Source: Pontederia crassipes
Lineage: Eukaryota; Streptophyta; Magnoliopsida; Commelinales; Pontederiaceae
Assembly: GCA_030549335.1 (NCBI GenBank)
Contig: CM060194.1
Coordinates: forward strand, 32,260,171 to 32,324,170
DNA length: 64,000 nucleotides
Direction: 5' to 3'
The notes under the pieces: model-generated
Seen by the model: the letters and a program-made list of their open reading frames with translations, nothing else
Told to the model about the DNA's origin: nothing
The model's database searches: none
Position numbers and translations under genes: made by a program
Part shown: positions 49,879 through 61,894 of the stretch, one piece after another
How the letters are laid out: every line of letters begins with the position of its first letter
How positions within the stretch are numbered: the first letter of the stretch is position 1

Positions 49879-52800
49879 ATGGAAGGGGTCGTGACGAGGA
49901 GAGTGATCCCTTCTGATAACAGCTGCCTCTTCAATGCTGTCGGGTGGGTTTTCTGCTTCCATTTTTTTTTTCTTCCTCGATCGTGAATTGCCCCTTTCTT
50001 TTTTCTTCTGATATTTCGGACGTTCCATGATCTGTTTGAATAAATGTTCCTGTGTAATCGCTGTTTCTCGCAGGTACGTGATGGAGCATGACAAGCATAA
50101 AGCCCCGTACTTGAGACAGGTTTGAATCTTCTTTAGTTGGTGATTCGCGATGTAGACGAGTCCTTTTTGTTCCAATCTTAAATCCCTTGGGAGTTCTTAA
50201 CCATCTTAGGCTTTAGATTGTTAGGCATAACTATTCACTGGACGCATTTCTGAATCCTCCCGTATGAAACATGTAATCGTCTTCAATTACTGGATGTAGT
50301 TGTGATCCCTAGTAATAGATCTCGATTTCCATAATATATCATAGTTTTCAATCGATGGTCTCGAAGTAATGTTCTTTTTTGCCGTTCCATTTGTGTCGAT
50401 TAGCAATTGCATTTCTGGTATAACCTCGTCAAATTATTTGATCCTACTCAACAGCCTGAACTCCATTCCGTGTGCAAGGACCTTCTGTGCAATTGTCCGA
50501 TGGGTCATATTTCATTCTGTGCAATGACATTAGCCTACTGTTCTAGGTTCAGCTCATGAATTAGGCAAGTATGCATGAATTAAGTATTAGAGCATCACCG
50601 TGTTTGCATAAGTTGACCTTATCAAACTCCAAGTTTGACCTTCATGCCACTTACATTCTCTGCCTATTACTGGTCCTTCATTTTGGTTCCTTGTTCGCCT
50701 GGATTAATGTATCCAGTAGATGCCTTCAGAACATGTAGGTTATCCTCCTACTGGTACACATAGGTGAAGTTTGTGAACTGCAGAATATGAAAGGCATGAT
50801 TCAGATTAATTGAGTTTGTAGTCCAATATAGAAAGTATTAATGATTTAGCTTCTACATGGAAAAGTTCAATCAGTCTTTCTTTCACCAAACAGGAGAGTT
50901 ATAAACATATCCACATGAAGTACACTCATCGGATTTGGACGTGCTGTTTGATAATGCCTTAGAATTATGCTACTTGTAACCGAAAAAGAATATGATGTGT
51001 CTGAATTTGAATGCATTTATTTTTGTTTTAATCTGAATATAATTTTCAAATTAGGTCTATTTGGTTGAACTATATGTAAGGCCTTTCCTTGAGCTGCTCT
51101 TGCATTTCTTCATCTCATGTATTGGAAGATGTTCTTAAAATATTATTCCTAGATCTTCATATTAGTTATTGCAATAACTAGTTAAAGTGCTACTTCAGCT
51201 TTATTAATTTGAAAATGGAAATCCCCTAAAAAAATTGAAAATGGAAATAATTTGTCCATATTTCCACATGAATACTATCCTAGTAAATGAACAGTGGACA
51301 AGGTGCTGGGTAGTCATCTCACTCTCCGAAGATAATGAGAAGAAAATGATTCAAATATATCCAGCATTTCTTGAGGCAGACCATGTAAATCTTTCAAGTA
51401 TGAAGTAACAGCATAGCCCTCACAGTTGAAAATTTCAAAAGATTAACGGTCCCAGAGTTTAAAGGCAAAGTAGTGAACTAGGCATTCCACTTTCACCATG
51501 AAAGTAGAGCGAAATCAGCAAAACACTTATGTGCAAATCACACATTTTCTGAACTGGTCCTTGATTGGTGGATTTTTATTTGTAAGACTTCACTTTGTAG
51601 TTGTTAATATATTTTTATTTAGAAAAACGTATGGTTACTTATGATTTTATTCATGCTTTTACATAATTACATGAAAAGAGGAATGGGAGAAAATTATTAG
51701 TTAATTAACAATTTTGACCGGAAGCTAACTAGAAAGCTTTATTGGAACCCTCAGTATGCATCTCCAAGTGGATTGTTGGATAACATTGTACTTTATTTAA
51801 ACCAATGCTTAAGGTGTCAGAAAGGAAATGGAGAACAAGAGGAAACAAAAGTACACTGTTACGCAGGCAGTTTCCGAGGCCCCAGGGGTGGTATAATATT
51901 CTTTAGGAAAGGAAAGAAACAGAGAAAGGCAGTTTCTTTTTCATGTCAAACAGAGGAAAGTACGAAGTATGATTTTGAGGAGAGAATAAACTTTGCCGTT
52001 TTTCCATCGCTTCAAGGAGGACCTCATAATAACCATATTGCTGCTCTAGCTATAGCATTAAAGCAAGTAGCAACACCTGAATACAAAGCATACATCCAAC
52101 AAGTTAAGAGAAATGCTCAAGCTTTAGCTTCTGCTTTGATGAGAAGAAATTGCAGATTGGTCACTGGGGGTACTGACAACCACTTGGTACTTTGGGACCT
52201 TAGGACCTTTGGGTTGACAGGTACTTGATAAGACAGATGATTTATTTTCCTTTCTTTTGAAGCTTAACCAAACTCCGCCTATATTTTATAGCCGGTAACT
52301 CCGCCTATATTTTATAGCCGGTCCCAAGCCCGGATAAAGGAGGAGGGTTGTGTTAGGCCCCGACAGCCAACATAAAATCATGTCGAATCTTATGAACATG
52401 GATCAACGAATATATTGATACCGAAAGGTTTGGTTACTAATAGAGCGGAATGGCGTCGTATGATCCATGTAGCCGACCCCACCTAGTGGGATAAGGCTTT
52501 GTTGTTGTTGTTTGTTGTTGTTGAATCATTCGTATCTCCGAGTGGATTTTCTTTAAGAACCAGAGATGCGTCATCATAAACCGAATAATTGTGTCAAACT
52601 TAAAGAGGCAGGGCTGCAGGGACACATATGACCCCCTAGCATAAAAAATGGCTTCCTTCCCTTTTGTAGTAAGAAATAGTATACATTGTATGATTTTCTT
52701 AGTGTAATATTTCTCGTTCCCAAAAATGACACATTTACGTGCGATAACTAGATGGCCCAGAGGACAGCCATGGACTAAAGGAACATGAATCTCATAAGTG

Positions 52801-55800
52801 ACCCCACGCTTCTTGAATATCCATGTAGATTATTATACTCTTTTGAATCATAAGGCATGAATTTGAGAATAACAATTTATCTGCGACTCATAATGAAGAA
52901 AAAAATACAAACAATGACAGATTCTGAAACGACTTTTGAATAATTTATTATTGGAGTATTGGCTGATAAAATATTGCTTGAAAACTAATAATCTTAGGAG
53001 TTTCCAACTGGCTGAACTGTTGGTTAAGAATCGTTTGGTTAGTAACTTTGAGATCTGTTCATTTGTTTTTGGTTTAATATGTTATCGATAACTCTAGCAT
53101 CTTTCCTAGTTTATTTCTCCCAAAGTTTCTATTGAAACCTGGATGACAACCACATAACATGGTCATCCTTTTTCCTCTCAAAAAGAATTTCCATTGAAAA
53201 CAAAAAAAAATCATGTCAGTGATTACCGTTTTTTTTTACTTCTTAAAGACATTTCAATCTTGGAGCATTAATGAATAACTTCAAAACAATTCATCAAAAT
53301 AAGAGTTGGATAATATAGTTTCGTAACCAATTCCATATTAGTAGTATTTTCATCCTGAATTATGGATTTTAAACTAGGAATAGCACACAAGAGCTAACTG
53401 TTCTACAATATAGTTTCATAACCAAGTCCATTTTATTTCTCTTTGTTTACTTCTCATAATCAAGACTGTGTAAAGCTGTGCCGCCACCACTTTGTAACCT
53501 TCATCATATTTGCTCAAGATAGAATTTGGCGACAGTAAAGTTTTTTATTTTTGCTGGTAGCGATTGTAGGGTTATTATTTCCATATGTGGCAGCAATTTG
53601 CTTGTGTACTGAGGTGAATTTAATGAATCTTCTAGAATATAAAATGCTGAATTTTGCTGAGAAAGGAATGATAAGCATTGTAGTAGATAGAAAATGAACT
53701 CAAACTTCCTTGCATAATTCCTGTTTTCAAAATCAAAGAACTAGGATATAATGCTAGTTATTTCTGTGTTTCTTGAAATGTATGATAATTCCTAGTAATA
53801 AGAGAGAGGAAGTATTAATTTTATCGTTTGGGCTAGGTGTAATCCAAAATGATCATCTTAAATATAACTAGGATAACAATATAATGAACTTCTTAAAACA
53901 AAATATGTCGTGTCAGTGATGGAAATAACTTTTACATTTAATGCTCTCATTGTTCGTTCTCACTTTTGGATTGCCAACTTTTGACGTATATCTCATCACA
54001 TGGATAATTCAAAGATGCTTTTCTTACTAGTTTGTAAGCTTATTATGTTTCTAATTCTTAATCAGCTCTAACACATGAACATTTTAACTTCAATGAATTT
54101 ACCATTTCCCAAAAGATTTTAAACTAATAAGAGAGGTCTAACTTGTACATTAATATTCATAATACAATGACTTAGTGACAATAGGACATGTAGCATCATC
54201 CTGATTGTTGTTACGTTAGACACTAGTGACAATAGTGGCATAGTCTAATATTTAGAAATAACTTTTGAAAAAAAATGGAGGATATAAATATTCTTAGACT
54301 TAACTGTCAACTTACCTTGTTCGGTTAAACGACTATCATGTTTGATGTGGATTTTCCATTCTAAAGGTTATAGCTGCAGCTGTAGCTAGTGATCCGAAGA
54401 AATATACTGAAGCGTTTCTCGGAAAGCCAAACGACGAATATTGTGCATGGATTCAAGATCCAGATAAATGGGGTGGTAAGTGTTTATAAGACAGGAAAGT
54501 TCGTAGATGATGGAATTCATACACTTGACAGTGTAGTGCCTCTTCAAGTCTTGTAGTTTTCTTTCCTGAAGTTCCATGATTTTTACATATTTAATGATGA
54601 TTAAGATAGATCTTTTGTTACCCAGTTTTTGGGGACTGGATGCATGAATTTTGACCTCCAATAAGTTTATTAAAGTTCATATTATTATCATATTACTATG
54701 TTTTTTCTTGCATACTTATTAAATGCATTGATAAAACTAGATGTTGAACCATGATCAACAATAGATGATGATGCTGTAGTACGAGGTAAGTGTAAAGTTT
54801 TCTAGAATGGTGTAAACTCGTATTTATCATTTCATTACATTAGTATTTTCTGTTGGATCCGTGTTCTAGACTCTAAAATGAAGAACATAAAGATATCTTC
54901 TTTTTTTCATAAAGTGCCTAAAGGTAATGTGCCCGGCAGAGGGCTTGTATGAACTAGATCTAATTAAAAATTAACCAATGATGGCTATTAGGAAGCCCTC
55001 ATCTTTCCCTAAAGCCTAAACTATCACTATCTAATGTAGTAGGTATATCATATATGTAGTATGTGGAATCTCTAGTACCAATCTGCACTCTTCCATCGTT
55101 TGTTCGCTTTAAGCCTATCTTCTCCAAGTCTGATGCTATATTTCCTTAATGATTTTTTTGTTTAAAAGGTGCAATCGAATTGTCAATATTAGCAGAGTTT
55201 TATGGGCGTGAAATTGCAGCTTATGACATACAGACAACACGTTGTGATCTCTATGGGCAGGTTACTTTTGTTCAGTTGGGTTATTAGTGTCCAGTGAGAT
55301 ATTCCTTGCCACTTCAGTTTCCTAAGTGTTTTTATGACTTACATTAAAAACAGGGCAAAAATTACCAAGAAAGGGTCATGCTCATCTACGATGGTTTGCA
55401 TTATGATGCATTAGCTGTATGTATTGTCCTTTTTTGGTATGCAGTCGGTCATGAAGTCTGGGATACATTATAATTTGTTAATCCAGTTTTCTATCCTTTC
55501 AGATGTCTCCAGTTGAAGGGGCGACAGAAGAGTTCGACCAAACAATATTTTCAGTCGATAGCAACCATTCCATTGGGCATGTGGAAGGCCTTGCCCTTAA
55601 TCTGGTTAAGGAGGCCCAGAGGTGAACATCTATGCCCATTTGACAACCGTGAAACTGTCAAACGCCAAACTTTGGTGTATCCTTTAAAGCAGGTTTGATA
55701 TTTTGGAACTAATCACTTAATGGCATGGACGGTGGCTCACTTTGCATTTTAGTATTATAATAATGAATTTGCACGCATGTGCAAACTTCCACACATATTG

Positions 55801-56247
55801 ACTGTATTAATTGGATATAAAACTTTTGCATGGATATTTTGTTCTCCCATGCAAACTAGTATAAGCTAATGTATCTGACCTCTGGTTAAACAAGTGATCT
55901 TGAATAATGATGCAAATGTAATTGCCATCACACTTTCCATATACCTTGAAGCACAAATTCCTTGAGGTTTCAAACATTACAATTTCAAGTAGTTTTTAAT
56001 TTCCAAATTTTCTTTTCTGCATTTTTAGGAAGAGGAGTTATACTGACACCGCTAAATTCACATTGCGTTGTGGAGTATGTCAAGTTGGTGTTGTTGGGCA
56101 GAAGGTAAGTGCTGATTAAACAACTTTTCAGTTCCTCCTCTGTTTGACACATCTTTCTTATGCTGTCATTCTGGACTCTTGAATTGCTAGGAAGCTGTAG
56201 AGCATGCTCAAGCTACTGGTCATGTTAATTTCCAAGAATATAGGTAA
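49879..56247 (+). CDS. OTU2: OTU-family deubiquitinase (YOD1/OTU1 class)
   Basis: Exons 49879-49943, 50074-50119, 54367-54475, 55169-55260, 55354-55416, 55503-55621, 56029-56104 and 56191-56247 join in frame with GT-AG borders and give 208 residues, the length I recall for Arabidopsis OTU2. The catalytic Asp13 and Cys16 lie in [12 protein letters not shown] and the catalytic His120 in [30 protein letters not shown] is the OTU fold core. A C-terminal C2H2 zinc finger (CGVCQ then EHAQATGH) ends the protein. In this class the enzyme trims ubiquitin chains and works with the Cdc48/p97 machinery in ER-associated degradation; the plant role is inferred. Intron 2 is 4.2 kb and contains a SHMT fragment and a SINE. 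No break was seen. Confidence 0.95.
51870..52227 (+). pseudogene. Serine hydroxymethyltransferase fragment
   Basis: An open frame from 51773 to 52228 is recognisable as SHMT from about 51870: [18 protein letters not shown], then [37 protein letters not shown], and [20 protein letters not shown]. The wording fits the SHM6/SHM7 branch. It covers about 120 of roughly 500-600 residues. The PLP-lysine block (TTTTHKS) just upstream is missing: the match starts after it. It stops at GLTGT and then TGA. It lies on the host strand inside OTU intron 2 and has no start, other exons or promoter. I infer a captured or retroposed gene scrap, although the open frame suggests a fairly recent event. Confidence 0.85.
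52271..52523 (+). mobile_element. Au-type SINE in OTU intron 2
   Basis: This is the same family as 42624-42811, ending GACCCCACCTAGTGGGATAAGGC plus a TTG tail. It retains the internal block ATTGATACCGAAAGGTTTGGTTACTAATAGAGCGGAA that the other copy lacks. Its 5' end is tandemly doubled: a 26-base head (52271-52296) is repeated exactly at 52297-52322. No clear target duplication was found. Confidence 0.9.
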
Positions 56248-56829
56248 AAAGATGGGTCTTTTCTAGCCACTTCTTAAAATTCATTCCTCTACCTCCACTC
56301 CAAATAGGTCAATTTGTATTGGGTTGGAGGTAATAAAAGGACTTTGATGTTCAAATAATAGAAACTTTATATGTTGTAACAACAGATTGTTGTAAGAAGA
56401 ATAGCATTGCACTGAATGTTTTCCTGCTTTAACTTTCAAGCTTTTCTATCTCAATGTCATCTTGGAAAAAAGAAAAAGAAAAAATGGGGATGCTTACGAT
56501 GCCAATGCTCACTTTTCTAGCTCATTTCTTTCTCTCATGTTATATACAATATTGTAAAAAAAAAAGTAAAATGTAAAGGAAAGTCTACAACTGATGGATT
56601 TTTGAGAAAGTAGTCATCAAGAAGTTGTCCTTCTCACTTGTAGCAGGTTTTTACTTAAAAGATGCGACATATAAGATTTACTCTTCTATATTAATGATTT
56701 TGAATGGGGATTCCATATTTTTTTCTTCCCCACATTTTTCCTAATTATTTAATATAATGACCTGTATGAAAGAGAGTCTCCAACCAATGGGATATATGAG
56801 TAAGCAACAAACTGAGAAAATGTAAAGTG
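56248..56829 (+). other. 3' flank of the OTU gene
   Basis: Probably the 3' untranslated region and downstream DNA. AT-rich, with no gene seen before the MITE. Confidence 0.5.
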
Positions 56830-57413
56830 CAGGGGTGTTCACCGGGTCGGGTCGACCCGGTGAACCCGACAATCCGACCCGACCCGACCTAGTTTGGGTC
56901 GGGTCGGATCTTGGTCGGACCCGACCCGACCCGAACCCAACCCGATGAGGGTTCGGGTCGGGTACGGGTTGGGAAATCCCAAACCGAGTCGACCCGACCC
57001 GACCCGATGACCCGGCCTTTATTATTATTTTTTTAATTTTTTTTACTTTTTTTACTTATTTTTAATCCTATAGTTGATTTAAAATGGTAAAATTATTAAA
57101 ATAAAATATTTTAATTATGAAAATAATGCTCAAATATTCAAAAAAGCATATTTTATATTTTATAATAATTATTAATTATTTTTTGTATTAAAATAAATAT
57201 AAAAAAGTAAGACAAAAAAATTAAAAAAAAAAGAAAAAAGAGTGGTCGGGTGATCCGACCACCCGACCTGACCCAACCCGACCCGAACCGAGTCGGGTTG
57301 GGTCGGATTTTCTGCCCCTAAGGGGCTTGACCCGACCCGGCCCGACCAAATTTGGTCGGGTCGGGTCGGATTTGTTCACGGGTCGGGTCCAACCCGACCC
57401 GTGAACACCCCTA
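56830..57413. mobile_element. hAT-like MITE with GGGTCGG-rich ends
   Basis: 584 bp bounded by an 8 bp target duplication GTAAAGTG (56822-56829 and 57414-57421). The ends CAGGGGTGTTCAC and GTGAACACCCCTA are inverted repeats of the hAT type. About 170 bases at the left end and about 175 at the right consist largely of GGGTCGG/CCGACCC repeats in both directions. The centre (57020-57235) is AT-rich and non-coding. No transposase. A second copy lies at 61376-61886. Confidence 0.9.
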
Positions 57414-57421
57414 GTAAAGTG

Positions 57422-58123
57422 CTCCGAGCAGCTAAAACATCGAGATGACTTACATAGGCGACAAACGTGAGATCAACTTTTTGAAGTCGTTTGGCCGTTT
57501 GGGTTCACTTGGAAGTTAGAAAAAAAAACATCAACTCTTTTTTAGACTTGTACATGAAGTGGTGGACCTCATTGCCGAGTAATGCGAAGTACATCAGCTG
57601 ACCAATGGCACAGGCATCAAGATTCCTGATGACTAGTTTATGGGGAGTGATGCTTAATCTTTAATCATCTAAGAATCAAGGCGTACTTTTGCGCAGTTAT
57701 GAGCTGATGAAAACAAGAAGACTGTTCTATTATTAAAAATAAATGAAGACTTTCTAAATTGACCAATCACATTTCCGTTCAAAGCTTCTCAGCGAATGTG
57801 TTATTAGTACAACTACAATGACATCGTTGTGAATTAAGTTTTCTTTGCCTGGAAACATGTAAAAGGGTACATAGTGAATTAAGTTTTCTTTGCCTGGAAA
57901 CATGTAAAAGGGTACATAGTTGTAATGGGGCGCTGGAAAAGTTCTGGAAAGAGTTGCAGCTACAAGTACGATCAAGCATTGTTTTACCAAGATCAGCCTC
58001 AATCATGTTGGGCGGTAGTTTGGTGATTTATCTGATCGAACTTAAAATGGCATCATTTAAGGAAACAGTAAACCATGATTCATCAATCATTAAGTTGTTT
58101 TGGTGTAGGCTTTGATGAACATG
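57422..58123. other. Spacer with a 45 bp tandem duplication
   Basis: Between the OTU gene and the convergent coiled-coil gene. 57831-57875 is repeated exactly at 57876-57920 (GAATTAAGTTTTCTTTGCCT... to ...GGGTACATAGT). Nothing else was recognised. The part near 58123 is likely the 3' untranslated region of the - strand gene. Confidence 0.7.
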
Positions 58124-60881
58124 CTAAATTTTCTGTTTAAGGGCATGACGTATCTGAACCTTTTGGCTTTCAATCCTTGCTTCCATCAGCTTTGCCTTCA
58201 AGCTGTGCTTTTGAAGGCCTCGAGGCCATTCTATGCATTCCTTCAGTCCTCGAGCCATATGAGGATTAAGTGAATCCGGGGAGCTCCACTGCATGCTTCG
58301 TGGGCTAAAACCTACTTCAGCCAACCCTATCTCAGGAGACAAACTTCCGTTCGAGATCATTCCACTTGACAACCTCGCATTTGAAATCTCGACAGAAACT
58401 TTCTTGTGGTCCTCGTCATTGTTCAAAGCAGAAGCTCCAGTTGAACGCCTACCATTTTTTGTATCGCTTGTTGATCTCCTCCCGGCTTCGAAATCTTCGT
58501 GCACTGACGATCTCCATAGCTTGCATATTGAAGATGCCGTTTTTTTGTATTGTTTTTCGTTTGTAGATGATAACTCGATTATTTCGTTATCTGTTTTGGT
58601 ATTCCCATTCTTCCCCATTCTCCTTCACCAGTGGAGGCACTGCTTTCTTTGGAATATGCTTTGAACGAATGGCTTGAGCTTTGTCTTCAGCACGGCTTAT
58701 TGTTTCCCAGTCACTGTCATCATCTGAGTCTTCATTGCTTTCTGTCAACTCTTTTTCACATTGCTTTCTTGGAGGCTCAGGACTAGCCATGTTTTTTGAG
58801 GCGTAGCTTGTGGGACTGTAAGCTGAGCAAGCTTCGATGTCTCTTTCATTGGCTTCTTCTCTTGGTTGGAGTTCTTCAAAAACAGCATAGATATCCTCTG
58901 AAGCAGGTGGAGGTTGGTAAGCAAATTCTTTTACCTCTTCAACTTTAAGTGCTTCAGCTTTTTCTTTGAGCAACTCAGCTTTTAATCTTAATTCAGCATT
59001 TACCTCTGATCTCATCAATGCATTTAAGAAAGCTTCCATTTCCTTAGTCACCTTTGTAAGCTGTGAATACTCAAGGGTGAGCTTTGCATCAGTTAGCTTC
59101 ATCTGAACCCTTTCCTCACGCCATACCTCTGCCAGCTGCAACATTCGCTTCTCCTCTTCAACTTCTTCCCTAATCCTCAACGCCTCCATCTTCAGGGCCT
59201 CAATCTCAGCTGTCTTCTTCAATCTCTTTTGCAAGTTCATCACAGACTTCCTCAATGACTTCCCGGGCTTTTCGTTCTTTTTCGTAGTCCTGCAAGATTC
59301 TCTTTGTAGATAACTCGGTCTCCGCAAGCTCATTGACCAATTTGGAACTAATAACCTCTGTGTGATGCCTCTTTTTCTTCTCTCTATTGATATCTTCCTT
59401 TATACCATCAATAACAGAACGCATCTTTTCACGCTCTCTCCTGCGCCATGATTCCTTCTCCTCCATGAGTCTTTCCAAGAAGTGATCCAACTTACTTTTT
59501 GTTGATTGCCGTTCTCTCTCAAGCTCATTGATGTGAGTGCGTGCCTGTTCAAGCTCAGCTCGAAGAGAGGAGACAATAGAAACAGCTTTCACTTCTTGAC
59601 CATCAAGAAGCTTGAGGTGACTGTACAATCGGTAGACCTCCTCGGGCGTCATGGAGCTTTCATCCCATTTGGTTGCCTTCTCCATTACAGAACTAGGTAA
59701 TCCATCAAACTGTGTGACCTGAATGACATTAAGTAAAAATGAAGATGTTCAGGAAAACCTAAAAAGGGAAAATGCAGCAACACACGTATTGATTTACCTG
59801 GTGGATATCAGCGTTCATTGGGCTCAAGACAGAGACAGGACTTGCAAGCTCATTCTTCCAGGTCTTACGAGCATGTATGTCGTCTGTAAGTGGACTACGG
59901 CGCATCTGAATTCCAAGATGCCCATTAACAGGCTGTATAGAGTAACATGATCAACCGAACAAGAACTTACTAATCTCACAAACAGAACATTGGACATAGT
60001 CCAACAAGCACGGTTTTACTAATATATGAGCCCAATGCAGAGAACGTGGCCAGTATTTGTATAACAAAATAAGAAAAAGGAAGTTTCTCCAATAACAACA
60101 ATCAGCGTACTAGTTACTGGGGTTTTGGATCTGGTAGAAATAACAAGAAATGGATTAAATGAAAGGGAAGAGAGCTTAGTAATTTGCGGTATATCATCCT
60201 TATGCCTGGTAGCAATTTCAACTCAAGATCAATGTCGTTTCAAAAAAAAATCAAGATAAATGAAAATTTGCGAAAGCATGATCTAAAGAATTCGAAAAGG
60301 AGAGCTTTTTTAAAGCCAGCATCGTGAAAAGATTTAATTTTTGGAACAAATATGATGTCGGAACATATAATTGTTACCATAAATCCGACCAATCTAGCAA
60401 AAGAGGAGCTTTTAGCAAGAAATAGCTGGATGGGGTCGAGATCTTGGAGCATTCCTACCTTAAGCCCCGGCCGAGCTCGCTGACCTGCCAAAGCGGCGCA
60501 GCTGCCGCTTCCACCGCGGGCCTCCATTGGCCGTAAGTGCCAGATCCCCGCCGCGAGCTTCCTCGCTGAAACACGCTCTGGAGGCGCTGGCGGGTCCGCG
60601 ACTTCGTCCTCGTCATCCTCGACCTTCCGGCCGGACGCCGGCGGGGGCTTCTCAACGAACTTCCACCGCAGGAGAGGAGTCGCGGGACCGCTCTTCCTCC
60701 CGCCGGAGGCGACGGAGCCGCTCCCTCTTCTGGAGCGGGCACTGGGAAGTGCCGGGTTGGAGATCCGGCGGCGAAGGTGGCGCTTCAACTGCGGGCGGAG
60801 ATCGAGTTTCTGTGACGGTGGCGAAGTTTCGGGCGGTGTGGGAGTCGGCAGGTGGCTTCCGGCGACGGCGGATCTCGGCAT
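58124..60881 (-). CDS. Coiled-coil protein, At5g41620 type, two frameshifts
   Basis: Three exons on the - strand: 60459-60881 (141 codons), 59798-59932 (45 codons) and 59718-58124. The basic N-terminus ends in TPLLRWKFVEKPPP and VSARKLAAGIWHL, signatures of this plant family. Exon 2 gives RRSPLTDDIHARKTWKNELASP. Exon 3 starts VTQFDGLPSSVMEKATKWD and continues as a long charged coiled coil. The C-terminus MARGLKECIEWPRGLQKHSLKAK is the conserved family end. Frame is lost twice in exon 3. At 59211-59206 EELAKEIEED-like sequence runs into TGA while AEIEALKMEAL continues one base on. Near 58600 a GGGG run separates KENG from the C-terminal frame. Either two single-gene indels (a pseudogene) or assembly errors. 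The function of the family is poorly known. Confidence 0.85.
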
Positions 60882-61375
60882 TGGCCCTTTTAGCTTGGAC
60901 GGCGTCGCTCCGACGACATTTGGAGGAGTTATAGCGTGGTCTGCTTTGGGTAAAACCGTAAAAGGAGTAGCGGGTAAAAGATTGGATGAATTGTAATTTG
61001 AGGGGAAAATAATGAAAATAATTTGACTTGTTGCAATCTAACAATAAGTTTATTTTGTCTTAAAAATTAGTAATAATTTAACTTGTTATAAATTTAATTT
61101 TTGTGAGGTATAAGTTTTTCTTGTGCTGTTTTGACACTACTGTCTTTTAATCATGTTTCTTTTTAAAAAAAAAAATAAAATAAAATACTCTCAAGTCTCA
61201 TCCATATACAAAAGGTGTTGTAATTGAGGAGCTTCTTAATGAAGCCCTAGTGGACGTATAGTGGAATTGATGCCAAGAGAAAACATGTGGAACTTAAAAA
61301 AATAACAATGTAATAGTAAAAATAAATATGTAAAAATATAATGTGTAAAAGAATCATGAGTTGTGCACCCAATTT
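60882..61375. other. Upstream flank of the coiled-coil gene
   Basis: The GC-rich part up to about 60950 is likely the 5' untranslated leader. Beyond it the sequence turns AT-rich, with no further feature before the second MITE. Confidence 0.45.
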
Positions 61376-61886
61376 TAGGGGTGTTCAGCGGGTCGGGTCA
61401 ACCCGATGACCCGACCTGACCTAAACCAGTTTGGGTCGGGTCGGGTCGATGCCGAATTCGACCCGACTTTGGGTCAGGTCGGGTACGGATTGGATTTTTC
61501 CAACCTGAGTTGACCCGACCCGACCCGATGACTCGATCATTTTATTTTTTTTTAATTTTTTTTCTTTTTTATTTAAACTTAAGCTTATATTTACTTTTAA
61601 AAAATTTAAAAAATTAAAATAAAATACTTTAAATACAAAAATAATATTTAAATAGTTAGAAAACTTATTTTATATCTTAAAATAAATATTTTGTATATTA
61701 AATAAATATAAAATAGTAAGAAAAAATTTAAAAAAAAAAAGAAAATTTTATCCGACCACCCGACCCGACTCGAACCGGGTCGGGTTGAGTCGGATTTCAC
61801 CCTGAAAAATGCCTCGATCCGAGTCGGGTCGAATTTGTTCACGGGTCAGATTCACAAATTTGTCCAACTCGACCCGTGAACCCCTA
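61376..61886. mobile_element. hAT-like MITE with GGGTCGG-rich ends, copy 2
   Basis: 511 bp flanked by an 8 bp target duplication CCCAATTT (61368-61375 and 61887-61894). The left end TAGGGGTGTTCAGCGGGTCGG and right end CCCGTGAACCCCTA match the ends of the copy at 56830-57413, except that the right end lacks three bases (ACACCCC against ACCCC). The AT-rich centre (61530-61745) shares phrases such as AAATAAATATAAAATAGTAAG with the other copy. No coding capacity. Confidence 0.9.
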
Positions 61887-61894
61887 CCCAATTT

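Larger units (their letters stand above)
50120..54366 (+). other. OTU gene intron 2 (4.2 kb)
   Basis: The intron carries the SHMT fragment (51870-52227) and an Au SINE (52271-52523). The remainder is AT-rich, with no gene or RNA seen. Donor GTTTGAATC and acceptor TTCTAAAG mark its ends. Confidence 0.85.

Noticed and set aside
60527..60934. + strand and alternate - strand frames over exon 1 of the coiled-coil gene
   Set aside because: They are Arg/Ser-rich by composition. The frame with family signatures (RKLAAGIWHL) is the - strand frame starting at 60881.
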